DNA from: Planctomycetaceae bacterium
GTDB taxonomy: Bacteria > Planctomycetota > Planctomycetia > Pirellulales > Thermoguttaceae
DNA: 6,257 nucleotides
Assembly: GCA_031259095.1 (NCBI GenBank)
Contig: JAIRLW010000116.1
Span: forward strand, 1-6,257
Direction: 5' to 3'
Positions 3,801 through 6,257 of the stretch are shown one piece after another; the stretch's first letter is position 1; each line of letters begins with the position of its first letter. A program made the translations under genes and the position numbers. The notes below the pieces were generated by a model. It saw only the letters and a program-made list of their open reading frames with translations, ran no database searches and was not told where the DNA came from.

Positions 3801-6257
3801 TGTTGCCGGTGTTGTCTGAGACGGATTGAACAACGCATTGGGGCAAACCGCTTTAAGCCATGTTACGGCGTCGTCAACACTGATATATTGCAACGGATAA
3901 GATTTTACAACCGTTTCCTGCCCTTCCGCAAGCGGTTTACACGCTTCGTCCACAATTTGTTGAATCCGTTCCAATTTATGTTTCGGAGCCCAAACGAGAA
4001 TCTGATTCGGCACGCCGCCCGCCATCGGACTAATATCGGGATAAAGTTTTTGAATCGTTTCGATCATTTGTTCACGGCTGTACTTGGAACTTTCCGGCAG
4101 CGTAACGGAAAGCAATTCTTTTTTACCGCTTCCGGCACGGTCGTTCATTTCCTTGACGAGTGTTTCAATTTTTTCGTGTTCGCTTTCGCGGGTGTACGCC
4201 AGAAAATCGCGGTAGTTTGCCGAATAACTGTAACGACCCTGAACTCCGGGCGTGTACGTATAAACCGCTTCAAAACGGGCGGACGGAGCAATTTGATACA
4301 ATAAGTTATAAATATCATAAAAACTCATCTCATCCAATGAATATCGTTTGACAACCGGTTTCATACCTTCCTGATTTCCCGCTGCAACAATTTGTTTAAT
4401 CGCTTCGGCAACTTCTTTTTGATCATCGCCGTTGACAAAAACATACGCCGATTGCGTTTGCGGATCAACTTTGAAATAACCGGTTTTTTTCACGGTCTGC
4501 TGTGTGTTATAATAATTCCGGTACCAAGGCATTCTTTCGTAGTAATAAGAATAACCGAGCCGATACACGAGTTCATCGGAAGACATGGATTCGGCGTTTT
4601 TGAGTTGACTGCGTAACATAGTTTCAATCATCACCGGATCGGTATCGCCGATAGGATAAACACGAAGAACCGGACGAAATTGAGCGTCTTTTTCCCGAAG
4701 TTGTTCAAACAATTCTTTAATCTTAACATGTTCACGCGTTCTTGCCCGAACTGTAATTTTTTCCGCTGTTGGATCGGCGTAAACATCGGCGTCGGGAATC
4801 ATTGCCTTGAACAATCCGGTAATCATTTTCGCATCAAGATTTGCCGCTGAATACGCAACAAATTTTTCGGCAAGTTCCGAATCCGGTTCGGATTGTTTGT
4901 TTGCCTGCTCGACAATTTCCGCAACTTTAACGTGTTCTTCCGGCGCCGCCCAAACCAAAATCCGGCGGCTTTGCGGTTCCGGCGTGATTTTCAGCCCTTG
5001 AAAAACATCCTGAATCACCTTGACCATTGTTTCCGGTTTCACTCCGGCAATCGGATACGCAAGCATTTGACGGTTATCGAGATTACCTTGTACCATTAAC
5101 ATTTGCGTAACTTTTTCGAGTTCCTCCGGTGTTGCCCAAACGAGCAGACGATTACCTTGTTTGTCGGAAAACAGAGTTGCGCCGGGATGTGAAACGTTGA
5201 GAATTTCCTGAGCGGTGGTCATATCGCCGATGGACATTTGGAACACTTTGAGTTGCCGTAACGGTTCACTCGCTTTGTTCTCCTCCATTTGTTTCAATAT
5301 TGTTGCAATGAGTTGATGTTCCGACGGTTTTGCCCAAACGGAAATTTGATTCGGCGATTTATCAGGAACAACAGCAACTCCTTTCAAATCTTTTGCCGCC
5401 GTTTTAATAAACGCTTCAAGCCGTTCACGTTGATCCTGTGTTGCCGGATAAATGAACAGCATCGGTTCTTCGGGAGCCGTGAATGTTGCAACAATTGCCT
5501 TCACATTTGTTTCGATAATCTTTTGTTCATTCGGTTTGGCAATAACCATAATCTGTTTTGCGTCCTTGTCCGGCGTAATCATTGCGGTTGGAACAAGACG
5601 CTGCAAACCTTGAATCAGAACCGGCGTTGGTTCCGACTGCAGAACATAAAACCGAACCGTCGGATCATTCGCGGACGGTTCCGACGGATCAAGCGTTTCA
5701 ATTAATTCCGTAACTTTTTCCAACAAACGCGGATGCCCTTCGACAATCACACTCTGACCATAATAATCATAAGTCGGAATCACCGTCGGAAACATCCGGC
5801 GGATAATCGACATCATCGTGTAAGGATCAGCACGCCGAAGTTGAAAGCGTCCGTAACGTTTATCTTTTCCATCGTTTGAAAAAGTTTTGACGGCGGCTTC
5901 GATAACTTTGTGTTCTTCGTCGGTTCCCCAAACGATTAATTGTTGCGAATTTTCATCCAGCGCAATTTTGGCTCTCGGCGTCAATTTTTGCAACTCCTGA
6001 ATATAATCGAGCGGCATATTGGTTGTGAATAATTCCCTGCCGCGCCGTACCGGATAAAAACCGGTTTCAATCGGATACGCTTTGAAATATCGTTTCTCTT
6101 TGTCGGGATCCGCGGCATCCAGTTGGGCAAGCAACAGCATCAACGCATTTTTTTGATCCGGTCGAACCCGAATTACAATCCGACCATTTTCCGCATCATC
6201 CGTAATTTTTGCATCAGGATAAATTTCTTTAAGAATCGGAACAACTGTTGACGATTC
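810..6257 (-). CDS. Giant secretin-N-like (ring-building) repeat protein, 5' truncated
   Basis: The frame is open from the window edge at 6257 to a TAA at 812-810, giving 1815 visible residues (numbered here from the edge). The first possible start, a TTG at 6143, is not credible: the 38 codons before it complete the preceding module (IVIRVRPDQKNA leading into LLAQLD). The protein is a chain of ~65-residue modules. Each has a strand (like KVYPL), a helix, a strand (ITPD), a strand (ILVWA) and a helix (EEHVKVAEIV), the pattern of the N1/N3-type domains of type II/III secretins and type IV pilus PilQ, which pack into periplasmic rings. No secretin barrel, signal peptide or membrane helix is visible; the N-terminus is outside the window. 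There are only two cysteines (residues 773 and 805). The most likely role is an envelope scaffold or ring/fibre-forming structural protein; this is inference. Planctomycete genomes are known to carry long proteins annotated as type II/III secretion system (secretin N-domain) proteins, so homologues are likely. Confidence is high in the gene, moderate in the fold and low in the function. Confidence 0.9.
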   Translation of the reverse strand, partial: ESSTVVPILKEIYPDAKITDDAENGRIVIRVRPDQKNALMLLLAQLDAADPDKEKRYFKAYPIETGFYPVRRGRELFTTNMPLDYIQELQKLTPRAKIALDENSQQLIVWGTDEEHKVIEAAVKTFSNDGKDKRYGRFQLRRADPYTMMSIIRRMFPTVIPTYDYYGQSVIVEGHPRLLEKVTELIETLDPSEPSANDPTVRFYVLQSEPTPVLIQGLQRLVPTAMITPDKDAKQIMVIAKPNEQKIIETNVKAIVATFTAPEEPMLFIYPATQDQRERLEAFIKTAAKDLKGVAVVPDKSPNQISVWAKPSEHQLIATILKQMEENKASEPLRQLKVFQMSIGDMTTAQEILNVSHPGATLFSDKQGNRLLVWATPEELEKVTQMLMVQGNLDNRQMLAYPIAGVKPETMVKVIQDVFQGLKITPEPQSRRILVWAAPEEHVKVAEIVEQANKQSEPDSELAEKFVAYSAANLDAKMITGLFKAMIPDADVYADPTAEKITVRARTREHVKIKELFEQLREKDAQFRPVLRVYPIGDTDPVMIETMLRSQLKNAESMSSDELVYRLGYSYYYERMPWYRNYYNTQQTVKKTGYFKVDPQTQSAYVFVNGDDQKEVAEAIKQIVAAGNQEGMKPVVKRYSLDEMSFYDIYNLLYQIAPSARFEAVYTYTPGVQGRYSYSANYRDFLAYTRESEHEKIETLVKEMNDRAGSGKKELLSVTLPESSKYSREQMIETIQKLYPDISPMAGGVPNQILVWAPKHKLERIQQIVDEACKPLAEGQETVVKSYPLQYISVDDAVTWLKAVCPNALFNPSQTTPATPTVPATSARQRVPRSGDTKILVVIATPLEHAEITKAISELDKDLPATHKMVPRFYSADDFPATVFSALYTSLSRAFANAVFTPSAERQTIMAVAVEDDHQKIADFIKNYRNDVQRKKPSLEVYALKRQNYYRVYMLINRVAPSALIFPGSKPEQIAVWGTPKEHVDISNALTKLETAANETENQNLKIYKAGNKKATTARQLLAYQFPGALIFEISQDEIIAWAGAADHESIAKMLETVAEAFPEPVLKTYYFKNIPLGEGFTVLNNMFYGRAVLTLRPSTGDVLVHAPPEIQAKVAASIADFDVPRPAETEALPVAYDLSDIPATAITYTATSIRQALGTQVIVLPSSIPGQLIVWGKLADQQKVRAMVEQMLLERPETTSKMQTYIIYRGTARSVEPILLRIVPNARFGYGINPNQLLAWAKESDHVKIKDAVDKLNETDPDVKIETYSLKNTAANTARTLVANLISDQGLDVKAYYDYYGNQLIVQAKPESQKMIGELLEKLRTEDRELAVFTLEVLDPLTVYTAINALFLDEPYNTTPGVEIDQNTNMIFVQGTKTQLDKTRKMLIEMGEPIKPTTREPEPLPSDRGAAGNESETINSTNLAGSPNSRSQIRVIQLKGDASATIRELEKLWPQYQQNRLRVIRQEEPLIQKKEDEPAKPTSWNQPTGFFSMNDPDEKTMTATDSASADPANPTVPNVPSVPVVPTVPIVPPDPIEMLRKNVSEKIQEAVPNVYVIMNDDGSLTVTSHDSDALDQLERIIKRIDDRIVFEGRDYTIYSVRNISAALVSMKLQLILRERLAGRQQRFSTTLGVRFQPPRLEITPDESTNTIYVRGAKAERMEVANLIAMLDVSELPGERAVRKPFKVPIKNTQAFRVVQQVLNVYQQKMMSIRLPGGVYPRVTVDNVTNSVEIIAPEPLATELKEYAEEIDRMTVEEPARKIHVIPLEVKSTVIQNVIRGIQQSSASGYFPYQQFPYQQFPYQQTFPQSPYFPR
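813..980 (-). other. C-terminal half-module and Tyr/Gln/Pro tail
   Basis: Residues 1760-1785 give only the first strand and helix of a module (IHVIPLEVKSTVIQNVIRGI). The chain then passes into a low-complexity tail (1786-1815) with three FPYQQ units and ends SPYFPR. The missing strand-strand-helix half means the protein stops inside a repeat. That could be an exposed edge open to partner binding, or simply the natural end in this family. Confidence 0.6.
843..887 (-). repeat. Three 15-bp tandem units encoding FPYQQ
   Basis: The three units (873-887, 858-872, 843-857) encode FPYQQ three times. The DNA copies differ at few positions, unlike the diverged modules, so this repeat is recent or kept uniform. 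It lies just before the stop codon. Confidence 0.85.
981..1496 (-). other. Two diverged C-terminal secretin-N-like modules
   Basis: Residues 1588-1681 and 1682-1759 keep the fold rhythm but lack the W/H signature. The first reads DYTIYSVRNISAA, helix, LEITPDESTNTIYVRGA, helix ending AMLDV. The second reads FKVPIKNTQAF, helix, RVTVDNVTNSVEIIAP, helix. These resemble textbook Secretin_N more closely than the array modules do (D-x-x-T-N-x-I/V-x-V followed by a helix ending in LD). Confidence 0.6.
1497..1964 (-). other. Module split by a long Pro/Val-rich linker
   Basis: The first strand and helix are seen at residues 1432-1466 (IRVIQLKG, then ATIRELEKLWPQYQ). The strand-strand-helix half returns only at about 1539-1587 (VYVIMNDDGSLTVTSHD, then LDQLERIIKRID). 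Between them lies a charged and Pro-rich stretch (residues 1467-1538) that includes a PxV run. It is either one module with a 72-residue insertion or two half-modules joined by a tether. Confidence 0.5.
1659..1715 (-). repeat. Six degenerate 9-bp units encoding Pro-x-Val
   Basis: Proline falls every third residue from 1515 to 1533, with Val before each next Pro (PTV, PNV, PSV, PVV, PTV, PIV). On the plus strand this appears as GGGAC- or GGAAC-led 9-mers. Such a run would form an extended, polyproline-like rod between domains and is prone to copy-number change by slippage. Confidence 0.75.
1965..2072 (-). other. Polar linker closing the main module array
   Basis: Residues 1396-1431 are rich in Pro, Glu, Asn, Ser and Gly (REPEPLPSD, GNESETINSTN) and show no module pattern. 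They separate the 20-module array from the more diverged C-terminal modules and are probably flexible. Confidence 0.6.
3747..3827 (-). other. Pro/Thr-rich loop insertion in one module
   Basis: Residues 811-837 interrupt the module that starts at 782, between its predicted second and third strands. The segment is rich in Pro, Thr, Ser and Arg (SQTTPATPTVPATS, then RQRVPRSGD) and is likely disordered. The module resumes with the usual strand and helix (ILVVIATPLEH). Confidence 0.55.
4194..4589 (-). other. Tyrosine-rich loop insertions in two neighbouring modules
   Basis: The module beginning at residue 528 carries a ~35-residue insertion with nine tyrosines between residues 565 and 594 (including YSYYYER and YRNYYN). 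The next module has a second insertion with six tyrosines between residues 666 and 688 (AVYTYTPG, RYSYSANY). Both fall between the first helix and the conserved third strand, where RBM folds tolerate loop growth. Surface-exposed Tyr-rich loops could form an interaction or assembly face; this is inference. Confidence 0.6.

Larger units (their letters stand above)
2073..6257 (-). repeat. Tandem array of 20 secretin-N-like protein modules
   Basis: Residues 1-1395 divide by eye into modules starting near 1 (clipped), 55, 134, 199, 265, 333, 395, 462, 528, 632, 713, 782, 868, 937, 1003, 1065, 1132, 1202, 1264 and 1330. Most are 62-70 residues; those starting at 55, 528, 632 and 782 are longer, three of them through clear loop insertions. 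The best-kept block is the third strand plus the start of the second helix, typically VWAxPxEH. A Trp is at the strand position in nine modules (starts 55, 265, 333, 395, 713, 937, 1003, 1132, 1202). A His six residues later is found in ten (55, 265, 395, 462, 632, 782, 868, 937, 1003, 1202). The copies are diverged at DNA level, so the array is old rather than a recent amplification. Confidence 0.8.

Noticed and set aside
3584..3838. Minus-strand open frame in another phase of the giant gene
   Set aside because: Overlaps the module array out of frame and is Arg/Gln-rich; the module pattern is continuous in the main frame, so no frameshift is needed.
3711..4304. Long plus-strand open frame (197 codons) inside the giant gene
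   Set aside because: Exactly antisense to well-supported modules; its composition (excess Arg, Phe, Asn, Cys) is typical of a reverse-complement shadow.
5289..5705. Plus-strand open frame (138 codons) inside the giant gene
   Set aside because: Antisense shadow, rich in Asn, Arg, Phe and Cys, with no domain pattern or start signal.
6141..6143. TTG as the start codon of the giant gene
   Set aside because: The upstream frame is open to the window edge and encodes the preceding module; the Leu and the ATG-encoded Met after it lie within a repeat helix.

Overview
The window is dominated by one very long minus-strand gene that occupies about 87% of it (6257 down to 810). The frame runs off the right edge, so the true N-terminus is not visible. 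Its 1815 visible residues are almost entirely a tandem array of about 65-residue modules. Each module has the beta-alpha-beta-beta-alpha rhythm of the ring-building N-domains of secretins (Secretin_N-like). I count one 5'-clipped module, 22 further modules and a C-terminal half-module, and I see no secretin beta-barrel domain. The likely setting is the periplasm or cell envelope: there are almost no cysteines, no membrane helix in the visible part, Pro/Val and Pro/Thr linkers, and a Tyr/Gln/Pro tail. The function is unknown.

Giant proteins built from repeated secretin-N-like domains, together with the moderate base composition, suggest Planctomycetota or a relative in the PVC group, possibly a host-associated lineage. 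This is inference from protein style only; there is no rRNA or other marker gene here.

Layout: 1-297 (+) is the 3' end of an unrecognised gene. 298-809 is an AT-rich intergenic region between two convergent gene ends. It holds two clear copies, and perhaps a decayed third, of a ~60-bp tandem repeat with hairpin potential, plus further inverted repeats that may act as weak terminators. 810-6257 (-) is the giant gene. From its N-terminal side it reads: 20 array modules (6257-2073), a polar linker, a module split by a long Pro/Val linker (1964-1497), two diverged modules (1496-981), a half-module, and a tail with three FPYQQ units.

The two genes are convergent, so nothing in their arrangement shows that they act together. 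No RNA gene, CRISPR array, transposase or integration site was seen.
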